Assembly (NCBI GenBank): GCA_013695195.1
Contig: JACDAY010000295.1
Coordinates: 1-7,004 of the forward strand
DNA from: Blastocatellia bacterium
Lineage (GTDB): Bacteria > Acidobacteriota > Blastocatellia > Pyrinomonadales > Pyrinomonadaceae
Direction: 5' to 3'
DNA: 7,004 nucleotides
Part shown: positions 5,935 to 7,004 of the stretch, one piece after another
How the letters are laid out: every line of letters starts with the position of its first letter
Position numbering within the stretch: the first letter of the stretch is position 1
Translations under genes and position numbers: made by a program
Notes under the pieces: generated by a model
What the model saw: only the letters and a program-made list of their open reading frames with translations
Told to the model about the DNA's origin: nothing
The model's database searches: none

Positions 5935-7004
5935 AAAAAAGCACCTTTGGGTGATCTCGGAGCTTTACTATCCCGAGGAAACTTCCACAGGTTACTATCT
6001 TACACGCATAGCTGAGGGTTTGGCGGACGATTTTGATGTAAAAGCTCTGTGCGGGCAGCCGAACTATTCCCGTCGCGGCACGACTGCTCCGAAACGGGAA
6101 AAACATAAAGGCGTCGAGATCTTTCGTGCTGCCGGTACAAGATTAGATAAGAATGTTATTGTTTTTCGCTTGATTAATATGGTGTCGCTGGGCACAACGG
6201 TTTTTTTTAAAGCGTTACTGCATTTCAGGAGCGGCGACCAGGTTCTCGTGGTAACGACGCCGCCGTTAATGCCTTTTATTACTGCATTTGTGTCGCTTTT
6301 TCGAGGTGCCTCCTACACGCTGCTTATTCACGATAATTATCCTGAGATTCTGATTGCGGTTAATAAGATCAATAAAGACTCTTTTTTCACAAGAGTCGTT
6401 GATTTTAGCAACCGATGGCTTTACAAGTATGCGGCAAAGATCATTGTAGTCGGGCGTGACATGGAAAAGCTGGTGCAGAAAAAAAGCTCCGGGCTAGATA
6501 TTCCGATCGTAACTATTCCCAACTGGGCCGAGCTCGAATCGGTCGCGCCTATGCCGAAAAAAGACAACCTGCTTTTGAGGCAGTTGGATATTAGCGAAAA
6601 ATTCGTTTTTTTATATGCGGGAAATATGGGGCATCCGAATGATCTGGAAAGCATAGTCGAATGCGCGCAAAAACTGCTTGGCGAACCGTGTATTCATTTT
6701 CTTTTTCTGGGCGCAGGCGTAAAACGATCCTGGCTGGAAAATCAGGTAAGCACCAGGCATCTCAAGAACATTACAATCTTGGAGCCGCGTCCGCGCAGCG
6801 ATCAAATCGTTTTTTTGAATGCCTGCGATGTTGCATTAGTATCACTCGTGGACAGAATGCACGGCGTTTCGATGCCGAGCCGCACTTATAACATTCTGGC
6901 AGCCGGAAAGCCGATACTTGCGCTCGCGGAGCGGGAATCGGAGTTGGCACAAGTAATCGAAGAAGAAAGCGTAGGCTGGGTCTCGCCACCCTGCGACCCC
7001 GACG
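5912..7004 (+). CDS. wbuB: WbuB/WcaI-like glycosyltransferase (candidate L-FucNAc/L-QuiNAc transferase), 3' truncated
   Basis: An open frame starts at the ATG at 5912 and runs off the right edge, giving 364 complete codons with no stop. It is a GT4-type protein of the WbuB/WcaI group. Visible are ISELYYPEETSTGYY (15-29), CGQPNY (47-52), TTPPLMP (115-121), IHDNYPE (139-145), GRDM (181-184), YAGNMG (235-240), and GVSMPSRTYNILAAGKPIL (318-336), the donor-site region near the C-terminal domain. Family members are roughly 400 residues, so perhaps 40 are missing. A hydrophobic stretch around 112-134 could help it sit on the membrane, as is common for this group. WbuB is found with fnl/qnl genes in E. 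coli O-antigen clusters and transfers the N-acetyl-L-6-deoxyhexose, so a matching role here is a reasonable inference. The ATG lies inside the previous gene (23-bp overlap). An eight-A tract (5933-5940) covers codons 8-10. Confidence 0.85.
   Translation, partial: MSTIQPVKKKHLWVISELYYPEETSTGYYLTRIAEGLADDFDVKALCGQPNYSRRGTTAPKREKHKGVEIFRAAGTRLDKNVIVFRLINMVSLGTTVFFKALLHFRSGDQVLVVTTPPLMPFITAFVSLFRGASYTLLIHDNYPEILIAVNKINKDSFFTRVVDFSNRWLYKYAAKIIVVGRDMEKLVQKKSSGLDIPIVTIPNWAELESVAPMPKKDNLLLRQLDISEKFVFLYAGNMGHPNDLESIVECAQKLLGEPCIHFLFLGAGVKRSWLENQVSTRHLKNITILEPRPRSDQIVFLNACDVALVSLVDRMHGVSMPSRTYNILAAGKPILALAERESELAQVIEEESVGWVSPPCDPD

Noticed and set aside
1..7004. tRNA/rRNA genes, CRISPR repeats, insertion sequences, toxin-antitoxin or defence genes
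   Set aside because: No cloverleaf, spaced direct repeats, terminal inverted repeats, transposase motifs or defence domains were found on reading both strands. Nearly all sequence is taken up by glycan genes.

Overview
The window is a continuous stretch of surface-polysaccharide genes, all on the + strand, with seven coding regions packed almost end to end. The first gene is cut by the left edge and the last by the right edge. Heptose genes (gmhA, hldA) point to a Gram-negative bacterium that makes lipopolysaccharide or another heptose-containing glycan. GC is mid-range, locally about 35-65% per 60 bases. Ribosome binding sites are weak throughout. I cannot name the phylum from this sequence alone.

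Positions 1-1534 hold the first two steps of ADP-heptose synthesis: sedoheptulose-7-phosphate isomerase (gmhA, 5' end missing) and a stand-alone heptose-7-phosphate kinase (hldA, the kinase half of HldE). A 126-bp AT-rich gap (1535-1660) follows. It is the only sizeable non-coding stretch and the most likely site of an internal promoter.

Positions 1661-4695 hold a three-gene nucleotide-sugar cassette: an RmlD-like reductase, a UDP-GlcNAc 4,6-dehydratase/5-epimerase of the FnlA/CapE/WbjB type, and a UDP-GlcNAc 2-epimerase-like enzyme of the FnlC/CapG/WbjD type. Together they should turn UDP-GlcNAc into a UDP-2-acetamido-2,6-dideoxy-L-hexose. The reductase is a short RmlD-like protein, not the two-domain CapF/FnlB type. 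The end product may therefore be UDP-L-QuiNAc (or UDP-L-RhaNAc) rather than UDP-L-FucNAc.

Positions 4726-7004 hold two GT4-type glycosyltransferases that overlap by 23 bp. The second resembles WbuB/WcaI and is a good candidate for transferring the L-sugar made by the cassette. The reading is a heptose module followed by an O-antigen, capsule or exopolysaccharide module. I see no mobile element, RNA gene, CRISPR array or clear terminator, and no wholly new system. The points most worth checking are the identity of the L-sugar, the stand-alone kinase, and the repeated 7-9 nt A/T tracts inside the genes.
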